Source of the DNA: Acephala macrosclerotiorum
Lineage: Eukaryota > Ascomycota > Leotiomycetes > Helotiales > Mollisiaceae
Assembly (NCBI GenBank): GCA_014904845.1
Contig: MU119219.1
Location: 310,001-374,000 of the forward strand
DNA length: 64,000 bases
Direction of reading: 5' to 3'
In this document: one piece after another, positions 34,205 to 45,332 of the stretch
How the letters are laid out: the number at the start of each line of letters is the position of its first letter
How positions within the stretch are numbered: position 1 is the stretch's first letter
Notes under the pieces: generated by a model
What the model saw: only the letters and a program-made list of their open reading frames with translations
What the model was told of the DNA's origin: nothing
Database searches by the model: none
Translations under genes and position numbers: made by a program

Positions 34205-35312
34205 TTTTCAAACTTCCAACACTTCCCTCAATTCTCTGGTAGAGATTTTCTTCGACTTCGTCTTCAGCGTCGATTTCAGCGAATGTCTCGATTCTGCACT
34301 GCTGATAGGCGTCCCATCACACCGTTTCGGGTTGCACGACGTCTCTGGACAATGGAAGGCAGTTCTGCAATTTCTTCCTCCTCCTGTTCGACTACTCGAC
34401 TCATGAGATAGGCTTTTGTCGCAGCTCGGCTTTCGCGGCTTCCAACTCCTTCCAAGCCTTCCTATTGTCCACCTTCGCATCTTCTAGCCCTTGCTCGAGC
34501 AGCACTCTCTTAGTCTTAACTTTCGGTCCCTTGTACTAAATTGGCTCATACGAATTCTCCTGTGGCAACTTCCTACCCTTCAACTTAAGCTTTGGAGTCA
34601 GTCCCAGGTGACCAGAAGTAGGCGCCTTGAGCGCAACAACTCTACTATTCTGATCTCCATACGTATATTGAACATTTCTAGGCTTCCTAGGCTGTTCAAC
34701 ATTCGGCGTCTGTCTGGCGTTCCCCGTCTGTCTAGCGTAGGTTTCGTCGTTGACTCACGGACGCGGACGTGGTTGCTTTGCTTGTACGGGTTCTTCAGGC
34801 CAGAAATCAGGTTGATCAATATGATGAGCCGGGATCCAGATAAATTTGCCATTGTGCCAAATTTTGGACGAATTTCTCTTGGCCGCGGATGAACTTCCAT
34901 TGCCATTTTCCGTAGTACCAGGCCCAGGTTTATTGCTTGCCACAGTGGACCTCTTTCGCTCCTTACTAGGATTTGAATTTGGATGGGCGATCATTCTCTG
35001 TCGAATCTCCGTATCGTTCCCAGCGAGCATCTTCTGACTTGGTGCTTGATGTTCTGGTGGAGGTAGACTGGGAGTGTTGAGAGTGGCGAGTGTCACACTC
35101 TTCGTTGTATTGGGTTCTTTTGGCGTTGTCAGAGAGAATGTTGTTTGCTGCTCCGATCTTTGGAATTCTGATGTGGCCTTGGGATCATCGCTGTTCTTGT
35201 CTGGGTGATGGGTGAGGGCGAGCTTCCTGTACGCCGATTTGATTTCGATGGCGGAGGCGTGTCTTTTGATCTAAATAATCGCGTAGTGGACGATGAAGTC
35301 GAATAAAGACAT
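34205..35312 (-). pseudogene. Degraded J-domain (DnaJ-like) protein gene
   Basis: The minus-strand ATG at 35312 opens MSLFDF. A TAG at 35271-35273 stops it, and the same frame then gives ASAIEIKSAYRKLAL and the diagnostic HPD of HHPDKN. The J-domain's helix III and IV continue only in a shifted frame (IGAANNILSDNAKR then QYNEE), showing a frameshift near 35160. Downstream, a Lys/Pro-rich region is broken by TGA (34755-34757) and TAG (34536-34538). Near 34415 another frame change leads into an Arg/Glu-rich helix. J-domain proteins stimulate Hsp70, and this copy cannot be translated whole. No intron model removes all lesions, though the ATTTAG at the first stop could mimic an acceptor. Confidence 0.75.
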
Positions 35313-35393
35313 GGTTGCGGTGTTGGTTGTGGGGGATTTTTTTGGTTTGCCGTGTTATGGAGCTTTCAGTTCGGGAACATGCATTCCTCTTTC

Positions 35394-36685
35394 CTAATTA
35401 TTGGGGTAGTCCTCAAGAGCCTCGCAGACATTATCTGCCCCCTTGTGCTTCGCGAAATCCTCCTGTATTCTCCTTGCCGCTTCTCTGTACTTCGCATCAT
35501 CAAGGACTTTCCTCACGGCTTCTCTAATCTTTCCAGCCTCTGGTGTGTTCGTCTTCAAGTCGATACCTGCTCCACTTCATGCTATCCTAGAGTTCACCAT
35601 AGCTTTATCCTCCGTCAATCCAGCTCCCACCAAAGGGACCCCAAATGAAAGTGCCGTCAATACACCACCATATCCTCCATTCGTAATCATTACTTTCACG
35701 TACTTCAATAACTCCTGATGCGGCAACCATTTATCGATCCTCACATTTCGTGGGATTTTCATCTGCTCGTTCAGTTTCTCAGCATCAGGAGTTGTCACGA
35801 CCAAAAGCAGGTCGTCTTCTCCTGCCAAGGCTTCGATAGTCGGCTTGATCAAGTGCTGTGATGTGGTGGCGAATGTCCCCTGCGTGACATGGACAATCTT
35901 CAACCCATCTTCTTCCGCATTCACGACCTCTCTCCACCACTTTGGCCTCTTCCATTCCTTCCCCAGCAGGGCATCAACGGCCCAACAAACTTGACATGTT
36001 CTCCCACTCCCCTTCTCGGGAACTCGAATGCCATAGTCGTTGGTACCATATGCAACTCCTTTGATATGCTGCATTGTGGATACGCATTATTCCCTTTCAG
36101 CGGCTCCGACAATCCCAAGTTCGCTCGTTCGACGTTTAGCGCATCGTTCACCTTACTCAGCACCAACCAATTTGTGATCAAGTGCTGAAGCCAATTCAAA
36201 AACTGCCCAAACCATGTGGTAGCGGGGAAATTACTCGATCCCCAGGGCGGGATCTCGGGCACTAAAGTAACGAATGGATTTACGCTCAGCGTAGCATATG
36301 GTGGACCGCCTAGTTCTCTCAAAACTAGTGCAGGGAGAGAACATAAATCCACAAGCAGGATATCTGCTTTGAATTCTTTTAGGATCTCTTGATCTTGAGC
36401 GACGACATGTGGGACGGGTGAGACGAATATCTCGATGAGTGTTGCGATTGCAGCTGAGAGACCTGTTCCATGACGAGTTTGGTCTGTGGAGAGAGCGGGG
36501 AGGAAAGCCGCCATGCATGCTTCAGAGAATGGTATGAATGTAGCTCCTGTGGCAGTCACTGAGGGCTCGTAGGTGGTACCGGTGAGCCAGAATACCGTAT
36601 GCCCGCGCTTGACAAGTTCGTTGGCAACGGGCTGGAAAATGTTGATGTGCCCGGTTGCGGGCATGGTTGAGATGAGGATTTTCAT
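35394..36685 (-). pseudogene. UDP-glycosyltransferase (MGT-type) with two lesions
   Basis: From the ATG at 36685 the frame reads MKILISTMPATGHINIFQPV, the N-terminal lobe of family 1 glycosyltransferases. The nucleotide-sugar lobe follows (VHVTQGT, KWLPHQELLKYV, and TNGGYGGVLTALSFGVP). The two halves are in different frames; the break lies near 35965-35975, after GPLMP, without intron signals. A TGA at 35577-35579 then falls where the family has Trp (IA-W-SGAGIDLKT), after which the frame stays open to a TAG at 35394-35396 at the expected end. The intact enzyme would transfer sugar to a small molecule. The first part's longer ATG at 36817 is less likely because the MKILIS start matches the family. 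Confidence 0.85.
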
Positions 36686-37315
36686 CTTGTTGAAATAAGG
36701 AGAAGTAATTTCTCTGTCATTTTGACGGCCCGAGAGTTTCAGTTCTCGGAATACATCGAAAAGAAGAGATTGCTCGAGGTATAAAAGTCGAGGAGGAGGG
36801 GTGATCTTTACGGTCACGTGTCGTCAGCATTCAGCCATCGGGGTGATTTCATCTCCGTATCAATATTCCCACCTCTACATCTTATTTTCGAATCTTCCAT
36901 CCTCAAAATCCCCAGGCAGGAAATTTCTCTCAAGTACAAGTTATCTTCCCACTTCGTCATTTGCAATGTTCGCTTATAGTCCTGAAGTACTGTCTGGGCT
37001 TTGGTGGTTTTTCTCAGCCCTAAGCCATGCCAAGAGGTCAAGATGTCACAAGTGAACTAAGATAGGTTGGTGAGGGGGAAGATAAATACCTGTGACCAGT
37101 GTACCTTGTCAACGAGAGGCAGATTTCAAAGATTTGAGGTTCTGGATATTCTTGTGGCGTGTGTTTGAGATCTATGCTGGAAGTCTAGATCTGAGACTTT
37201 GTCTCACCGAACGTCTATATATTTCAAGGTTGTCGTCGCTATATTGCGAAAGGCATCATTGAAGTTTCTCTCCGTGCAGGCTTCATTTTCACAGCTCAGT
37301 TATTTCTCTCACAAT
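36686..37315. other. Intergenic region
   Basis: Divergent spacer between the glycosyltransferase pseudogene and the Cys-rich protein gene. No gene seen. Confidence 0.35.
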
Positions 37316-38120
37316 ATGCATCCCTCATTTCTCCTTAAAACCCTTCTGCTCGCATCAGTCGTGACGGGGCTAGAATTGGCCGAGTTATTCCCCAAAACCT
37401 CCATGCTCGAACTCTCCAACCTCAAGGCAGCTGGTCTCTCTCGATCCCAACAGGCCAAACTTGTCCCACCGAAGCAGCTACTCTATATGGCCTTAGCTTC
37501 TGTTGCCCAAGCTCATTGAGCTGCGTCAACTATGGCACCGACATCGCCTATGCTTGCTGTCCTGGTAGTACGTCCTCGCGTCTTCTCCCCTCTTCTACTT
37601 CTTCTCTTCCCCTTCCCTCATATTCCCTCTCCTTCCCTCACCCCACTCTCCAACACCAACTAACATCCACCCAGCAACAACCTGCACCCCCTCCCTCCTC
37701 ACTACTCCCACATGCGCAGACACCACTTGGTCCCTCTGGAACACCACAACAATCAACGCAGGAACATCAGGATTCTTCTGCTGTCTACCCGGCCAAGACG
37801 GACTCTCTAGTGGATCTTGCGTCTCAAAAGCTGCTGTTATGGGTATGCCAGTGAGTAGTATAGCGGATGAATTGTCGACTGGGGCTTCAGTTTCGACGAC
37901 GGCGACGGTTGCGACGGTTTCAAGTTCGACGGGAAAGGGGATGACGGTGACGGCGAGTATTATGATTGCTACTAGCTTGGGGAATGCGACGGCGGCTGGA
38001 ACGACGAGTGCCACGGTGAGTGCTACTGCGAAATCTGAGGCGGTTGGTAGGAGTAGAGACTGCTGGTTGATGTTGGAGGGATTTGTGACAACATCCGTTC
38101 TGGTTGGGCTATTTCTGTAG
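37316..38120 (+). pseudogene. Cys-rich GPI-anchored secreted protein with a frameshift
   Basis: Exon 1 (37316-37567) starts with a clear signal peptide (MHPSFLLKTLLLASVVTG) and continues to AKL near 37467. The Cys-rich domain (CPTEAA, CCPSSLSCV, ACCPG) then continues in the frame shifted by one base. Exon 2 (37675-38120) follows a good intron (GTACGT, CTAAC branch, CCCAG) in the second frame. It has more Cys pairs, a Ser/Thr-rich stalk and a hydrophobic GPI tail (MLEGFVTTSVLVGLFL). Total exon length is one base short of a multiple of three. Either a one-base deletion has broken the gene or the assembly has an error here. The intact protein would be a wall-linked surface protein. Confidence 0.7.
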
Positions 38121-38441
38121 AAAGACCTCAAGAATTCAAATCAAACATCCACTAGTGCACTAGAGTCTAGGCTTCTACCCCATCAAAAAATTACAAAGTG
38201 CAACGAAACTCTCTTAATATCCCTCAAACTCTGAAACATTAACATTGGCACTCGCCATACCGGGCCTTATAGTCAAAGTCCGTCGAGACGAAAGACAATG
38301 TTGGGATCACCCTGTCAGCCAGTGGTAAAATGTGCAGTAATAAAGTACATATCTATTTTGTATTCCATACAAGCTCACAGCAGCCATCTGGACCACCTTC
38401 GACTGTCTCTCCTCTCATGCATGGACAAAAGAAAAGTGTTT
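38121..38441. other. Convergent intergenic spacer
   Basis: 3' flanks of the Cys-rich protein gene and of MIC60. No gene seen. Confidence 0.35.
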
Positions 38442-40634
38442 CTATTCGACTCTCAAGCTTTGCAACCTAGCTTCTGTAGCAATTACCTGTTCATTTTGTT
38501 AGCAATTTTTACTCATTGGACATGATTTGGGATCAAAACTTACATCTAAAGCCTGTTGCACCTCAAGAACCTTCCTAACCTCACCCAACCAATCCCTACT
38601 CAACGTCTTAGCCCATCCCTGCAATCCATTCATCTCTCTCGCCGCATTATCCAGATCACCCTCCTCAAGGAAGGTCTCTGTTCTCGTCAAGATACTTTCC
38701 ACATCATCCCCAGTAGCAAGACCCTTTTTCTTGAAAAGCAGTTTGCTTAGAAGGTAACTTGATGCGTGACTCGCGACACCAGCTTCTTCGGGTAGCAGTG
38801 AAGCTTTTCGAACCTCGGTTGCAACGCGACGGAATCGATCAATCAATTGCGCTGATGAAGGAATGCCTCGTTGGTATGCAGTTGGGTTGATGGAAGCAAT
38901 TGCTGCGTTGACAACTGGATCGTCTGAAGCGATTTCCTTAAGGGCTGCAAGTTCCCTGACGAATGGTCGAGGAACCTCGCTCTTCTCCAAATTGGCACGG
39001 ACAGCCTCAACAGCGACATGAAGGTGTTGGGTCTTCAAGTTAGCATCGACAACCGAGTTCCAATCTGTGGTAAGCTTCTCGAGCTCGTTGACCGTGTTTG
39101 ACAGATCTGTAAGCTTGCCAAGGCGAGAGTTGCGCTCTTCTTCGACCTTGTCCTTCACATCTTGGATGAACTTCTTCTTCATCTCAATAGCTTGTTCCAG
39201 GAGACCATTTCGCAATCTTTGTTCATTGACCTCGTTTGCCTTCTCGATCTCAGCCTTGAGCTTCTGCTCATAGTTCTGAACAATCTTCTGACGCTCAGTT
39301 TGGTACTCTTCTTGCCACTCTGATTGCTGGTGTTGCATCTCAGCCTCCACACGACGAATGAGTTCCTTGGCAGCACGGTCGAAGTCCTCCTTCTCAGCCC
39401 TGATCTTGGCATCGGCCTCCTTTAGGACCGCTGCTTTCAAGGCTTTGATCTTAGCTCCGACCTTGGTGAGGTCTCCCTTAGCCTTGCCAATAGTACTGGA
39501 GTACTTTTGATTCGCGTTGTCGGCATTGACAGCAGTGATGATCTCGTTGAGCATCTTGACCAAGTCTTGGACCACTGGCTCGTCAGCATCCTTGATATTG
39601 ATTGGATCAATCATGGTGACCTCGGGAGGAAATTTGGATGGCTGGTCTACCTCTGGAGCAACGAAAGGGACAGGTGCTGGCCCAGATGCTTTTACGGGCT
39701 CAGCTGTCACTGGGTGCTGTGGTTTGGATGGAGGTGCTGGTTCTGGTGATTTGCCAGCTGGAACCGTAGGTTTGCTGGGTGCAGGAGTATCGGCCTTCCT
39801 AACATTTTCCACAGTTTTGACCTTCTCTTCTGGCTTTGTTTCTGATGGATTCTGTGTGGCTTCCTTTGGCTTAGGAGCATCCGGCTTTGTAGCATTGGCG
39901 TGTCTCCCCGCAGCTGGTTTGCTCTCATCCGCAACTTTCCATGAGACTCCGCTCTGACTAGGAATGTTCACTGATGCTCCAGTATCTCTTGGTCGGGAAC
40001 CCTGCCTGTCTGCGATCTTAGGGAACCGTTTTCGGAATTCCCTCTCTTCGAAGTAAAGAACTGCATCCTCTCCAAATGGAACATACTCCGTGAAGAAATC
40101 GTGGAAGTTGTCATTGACCCGTGAATAATACACTCCTCCAGCAAATCCTAATGTGCTCAGCAGAAAAATTGTGGTGAAGAATCGTCGGAAGAACCTGCGC
40201 TTCTTCGGTTTGGGTGCAGGAGTCGGCGGTGGGGGAGGAACAGAGGCGGTCGAGGAAGGTGGCGGAGGAGGTGTTAAGGGGATAGGCTGGGTCGTATTTC
40301 CAGGAGTAGTTGTAGCTGGAGTTGCTGGTGTTGGTGCAACTTGTCCTGGAGGAAGTGGTTCAGATGTGCTGGTGCTGGCAGATCCAGGGAGCACCGCAGA
40401 TTTCGAGTCGGCGATACTGGGCTTTTTCTCATCCGCATATCCTCTCTAAACATGCGCCGAGTAGTCAGTACTTGGTATAGTTCCTCAATGGCATAATAGC
40501 AAGCTTTACGGAGCTCTCACCAGGCTTCCCGAACCCACCCGACCAGCTGGTATCGCATGCCATTGACGTCCAGCATTGGATACACTGGGCTTGTAACCAA
40601 ATGCCTTCGACGACCGGAGTGAGGCGCGCAGCAT
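38442..40634 (-). CDS. MIC60: MICOS complex subunit MIC60 (mitofilin)
   Basis: Exons 40634-40521, 40445-38544 and 38486-38442 encode 686 aa. A basic mitochondrial presequence (MLRASLRSSKAFGYK..., rich in Arg/Ser) is followed by RGYADEK, a Pro-rich stretch, a basic patch, and one membrane helix (about 126-145). A long Glu/Lys/Gln coiled coil spans about 335-500, and the C-terminal mitofilin domain follows. The tiny last exon (14 codons) supplies the conserved end VIATEARLQSLRVE, without which the domain would stop early. MIC60 sits in the inner mitochondrial membrane, shapes cristae junctions and links to outer-membrane complexes. Length and layout match fungal orthologues. The gene is intact although flanked by broken genes. 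Confidence 0.96.
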
Positions 40635-41222
40635 GACTGGCTGCGTTGAACGACAGAGTGTTATTGAGGTTGTGATGTCGACGGCGCGTGAGGGTGGCAG
40701 AAAAGATAATGCAGTCGCTCACAAGCTTAGTGCCAAGCGATTGCGGCCGGTGTCTTAGGCAAGGATTCGCTAACAGCTTCACTTTATAAAAAATAACAGG
40801 ACGAAAACATTTCACTCTTATGAAAATTATAGTTCACTTCTCGGTCTATCGCTATCGCTGTTAAGTGTATATTACGTTGGTGGAAATCGTTGATTGTGTT
40901 CTATGGCATATCGTACACCCAAAATGCTGCAGAACGATTCAATAGAAAGACCCTCACGCCGTGCAGGAAAAGCCTGCTGAACCGACCCTACCACGAGAAC
41001 TAGGACACATAAAGGTATTAAAGGCCGCTCTCGTAAATGGTCGGAATGACCGCATCTATGCTGCCCCTATCCGTAGTAAGGCAATCTCGTTCGAATGGGA
41101 TGACGTTCGTGATAAAAGACGGCTCTTAAGACCGCAGAATCCTGGGTGTTGAAAGTCGCTCTTGTCCAATATCTTCCTCTCTCCATCTCTCCCCCTCTAC
41201 TCAACACACTGCATATGATTCT
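40635..41222. other. Intergenic region between MIC60 promoter and RAB5 3' end
   Basis: No gene seen. The left part is the MIC60 promoter and 5' leader. Confidence 0.35.
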
Positions 41223-42090
41223 CTAACAGGCACACGGACCATTGCTCTGGGTACCAGGTGTCTCAGGCCTCAGTTCCACTCCTCCACGCCCACCGGATCT
41301 TGGATTTCTCGGACCGGCTTGGTCTAACGGCAATTTCTTCGCAATTGAGGTGAATAACTCTCGGACGTTCTCTGAGGTCTTGGCGGATGTTTCAAAGAAA
41401 AGTAGGCCAGCCTCTCGAGCGTAAGCCTCGGCATCTGCAGTCTGGATAGCACGTTTATCGGGTTGAGCAGTGACTAAATCGAGCTTGTTGCCAGCAAGAG
41501 CAATGATGATATTCTCGTTTGCCTGCCGTTGAAGTTCCTTAACCCACTGTTTCGCCTTATCCAGCGAGGACTATCCACATATTAGCTATGCCCGAAATAA
41601 TCTCTTCACTGTCAGAGAACTCCTACAGCTTGTGTGATATCGTAGACTACTACAGCACAATTGGCATTACGGTAGTACATTGGTGCAAGTGACTTATATC
41701 TCTCCTGACCGGCCGTATCCCAGATCTCGAATTTCACGGTTGTCTGGTCATCGAGAGAGATGGTTTGTGTAAGGAACGCAGCACCGATCGTGGATTCTCT
41801 GAAGTCATCAAATTGGTCCTGCAGATAATGTCAATATGGATTCAACGTATGTCGGGAAGTGCAACTGACCTTGACGAACCGGAGTACGAGCGAACTCTAT
41901 CCATCTGTTAGCAGAAAGCCCAACCCCAGCACAATTACACGCACTTTTCCGACGGCAGACTCTCCTGTGGATGAATGTTAGTTTGGCTGGAGCATGTTCG
42001 GAGAATGATTTACGTACCTAACAACACCAACTTGAATTGCGCAAAGCGGTTGTTCCCACCCCGTGTGCCTGTTGGGCCTCTGGCAGCCAT
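41223..42090 (-). CDS. Rab5-family GTPase (Vps21/Ypt5 homologue)
   Basis: Exons 42090-42018, 41964-41945, 41896-41870, 41818-41627 and 41570-41223 give 219 aa; two exons are only 20 and 27 nt. The G-box motifs are complete: P-loop GESAVGKS (built from three exons), effector segment [11 protein letters not shown] typical of Rab5, WDTAGQE with catalytic Gln, GNKLD and ETSAK. The C terminus ends CAC, suited to geranylgeranylation. Rab5 controls early endosome fusion. The effector sequence separates it from Ypt1, Ypt7 and Ypt31 types. The gene is divergent from SAC1 with about 770 bp between the start codons. Confidence 0.96.
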
Positions 42091-42861
42091 CTCGTAATGT
42101 GATTCAGAGTATCCTAGAGAAGGTGTTTCGCGCAGTCGCTATTCTTGAAGTTCCGAGAAGAGGGTTCGTGAGGCGGAGGTGGATGGAGTTGAGTTGCAGG
42201 TAGCGGTTGCAGAAAGTGACGATGCTTCGAGGAAGGCAACGACGGATTGAGAGCTAATCCAAACGGAAGCAGCTTAACCACACACGTGAGATCAAGCCAC
42301 ACGCGTAATCCTAGGCGCTTACTAGATTCACCCTGGTTCTGATAGAATGGATCTGCTCTTATTCCAACAGGACCGAAGCATTGAAAACATGAATAATACT
42401 ATAGGATCGTATGCGATGACTGGTCATATCTATTATCTAAGTACGTGAAATTCAAAATCTAAGATTGAATTCTTTATTGAAAGAGACCTTAGATGCGACG
42501 GTCCTTGATCTGGACGATCAGATCCGACTTGAAAGTACAAGGGCAAGGCTCTGCAATAATGATCCTACAATAAATGTCTGTTGCTTCTGATAGTTATCGA
42601 ACATATCGAATCTCTTTGTTGAAATGTCCAATAATTCGCGTGCTAATGGGAAAGTTGAGTCTCGCTTTCCCCACAGTCGTGCATCTATCAGTTGATGCTC
42701 ACACGAGGCGGCCGCACTTTAGCTTTCATGTGCAAGCGCGAGGCTCCAAAAGACAGACTATCAACAACTGGGAACTCTCCTTGCAGTACGGCCTTTGCAT
42801 TACAACTTGGACAAAGTGAAGCAAACACATCTGCTGGGCGCCCGCTGCTCCAGACTACAGG
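42091..42861. other. Divergent promoter region between Rab5 and SAC1
   Basis: Contains regulatory sequence for both genes. No open frame of note. Confidence 0.4.
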
Positions 42862-45063
42862 ATGTCTACCCTACCATTCCGAGACATTGTACGTTCTTCT
42901 TCCCATGCGGAGGAGGCGGGAGAAGAGGGCAAAGCTGATATCTATAGAATGTGCACGCCTCAACTTCTCATTACGCCTTCACAAGCCCTTCGTCTCCGTC
43001 AGCCCCAACATTGATCATTGACCGCCCGACAGGAGATCTACGGCTTAATGATGGCACTCTGCTGGGAGGAAAGCGAGTGTCCAGCATCGCTGGCATATTG
43101 GGGATGATAAAGTTGCGGCTAGGTTTGTTTGCCCCAGCACATGGATTGACACATGGCTGATAGTTATTCAGACAAATATATCATCGTCATTACAAAAGCA
43201 CAGCCGATGGGCAGATTGAAGGGGCATATGGTATACAAAGTCATCGCAACCGAGTTCCTACCTCTACGAGAACGACCTCTCCATGACCCCGATGAGGATA
43301 CTTACCTGGCTTTATTGAAGAGCTTCATCAAGTCAGGCCCTATGTACTTTTCATATTCCTTCGACATTACGAATACATTCCAACGCCAAGCGCAATCCGA
43401 TCCATCTACCCCCTTATGGAAGCGAGCCGATGACCGGTTTTTCTGGAACAAGTTCATTCAGTCAGATCTCATTGATTTCCGAACATCTGGAGCCCGACAT
43501 CAACATGGACAGCAACCTGGGGTTGATCCTTATATCCTTCCTGTCATTTTTGGCATGCTTGAAATTGCACAAACTCGAATCAAGTCAACCCCATTAACGA
43601 TGGTGCTCATTACTCGACGATCGAGACATCGAGCTGGAACACGATATTTCTCGCGAGGTATTGATGAGCAAGGACATGTTGCCAATTTCAATGAAACTGA
43701 GCAGATCATTATTCTCAACGATAGTACGAGTGGTCTTGGTGGGTTCGCTGGGGGTGGCGGCATGCAGAACGGCAAAGTTGGAGGGTCTGATGGGAAAGAA
43801 GTACAGATTATGTCCTTTGTGCAAACCAGAGGAAGTGTTCCGGTATACTGGGCTGAGGTCAATACGCTGCATTATACCCCGAGACTACAAATTCGAGGAG
43901 TCGAGACTGCGGTTTCTGCTGCTCGCGCACATTTCGATGAGCAAATTAAGTTGTACGGAGACAACTATCTGGTCAACTTGGTCAATCAGAAGGGAAGAGA
44001 GAAGAGAGTGAAGGAGGCTTATGAACAAATGGTCAGAATGCTCGTCACGTCGCCAGCCGAAGGATCCGAGCAGGACCAAATTACAGATGAAAAGTTCCGT
44101 GTCATCGAGCCAAGGGGAAGAAAATCTGATATGGATCGACTTCACTATATCTACTTTGACTTCCACAATGAGACCAAGGGTCTGCAATGGCATCGGGCAC
44201 AACTTCTCCTCGATCAGCTCCACGATGCGCTAGACAGACAGCAGTATTTCCGCGGCGTCGACATGCCAGCTGGTCTTGATGGACGTCTGGAAGTACGAAA
44301 CAGCCAGACCAGCGTTGTGCGCACCAACTGTATGGATTGTCTCGACCGAACCAACGTCGTCCAAAGTATGCTTGCTCGTTGGGCTCTCAACCGTCAACTC
44401 ACCGATCTTGGCGTCTTGTCCCGTGGCGAAACTTTCACTACAGACCAGGAATTCGAGATTCTCTTCAGAAAACTTTGGGCCGACAACGCGGACGTCGTCT
44501 CAAAATCATATTCAGGCACTGGTGCACTGAAAACGGACTTCACACGTACTGGTCAACGAACAAAAGCCGGTGCTCTCCAAGATCTCAACAATTCTATCTC
44601 GAGATACGCCAAGAACAACTTCGCAGATGGTCCTCGACAAGACGCATTTGATCTCTTCCTCGGTACCTACCTTCCTAGTACTTCCAGCAGTCTCGTCTTC
44701 GCCGACACACGACCTATCTTGGTCCAGTCCATTCCTTACCTCTTTGCATTCTCCATGTTCTTCATATTCGTGGGCTCCTTCACCAGACGCCTTCCCGATG
44801 CTACTATTTGGCCAATGAGAATCTTCATCCTCATTTGGACTCTGGTTGCAGCTTGGTGCTTCAATTTCATCTACAGCCACGGCATGCTCTACGTCAACTG
44901 GCCAAAGCTGAATCCTCGACCCTGGGCTACGGAAGGTGTTAATGAGGCGTTGGGCAAGGTCCGAAAAGACAAGGTGATTGGCGGATTCATCCCAACGCAT
45001 GAGCGAGGTGCCAGCACAGCGAGATTCTTGAACGCAGAGGAAGGGAAGAAGAGGATTGAGTGA
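42862..45063 (+). CDS. SAC1: SAC1 phosphoinositide phosphatase
   Basis: Exons 42862-42888 (9 codons), 42948-43122 and 43172-45063 encode 697 aa. The SAC domain covers most of the protein. The catalytic CX5R motif is in RTNCMDCLDRTN, with C454 and R460. Two membrane helices near the C terminus (about 587-603 and 615-633) would hold it in the ER/Golgi membrane. It removes phosphate mainly from PI4P and controls Golgi and ER lipid signalling. Length is slightly above yeast Sac1 (623 aa). A Gly-rich loop (about 265-275, GLGGFAGGGG) is an insertion within the N-terminal subdomain. The first exon is supported by a matching donor and a downstream in-frame start-free region. Confidence 0.95.
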
Positions 45064-45332
45064 TTGTCGGATCATAATTGGTTTGCTAGCGTATACATTC
45101 TGAATGTCTCGAGACTGCGATTTCTGACAGATTTCTGTTTGAGACTCTTGTAAAATTACACTACACTATAGAAATATGTCTAATGACGATCGATTCTGTT
45201 GTCGCAGGCGTGTCCTTTTCCTCTGATGTTATCTGACTTTCGTCTCCTGTTGAGCTTCGCTCCACTCCAAGTGGATGAAAAGGCCAATTCCCCTGCTCTC
45301 CCCGGTCTGTCGTCGGGAATTTTTGCAGCGTC

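Noticed and set aside
39517..39957. Plus-strand frame of 146 codons
   Set aside because: Antisense to MIC60.
44512..45075. Minus-strand frame of 187 codons
   Set aside because: Antisense to SAC1.
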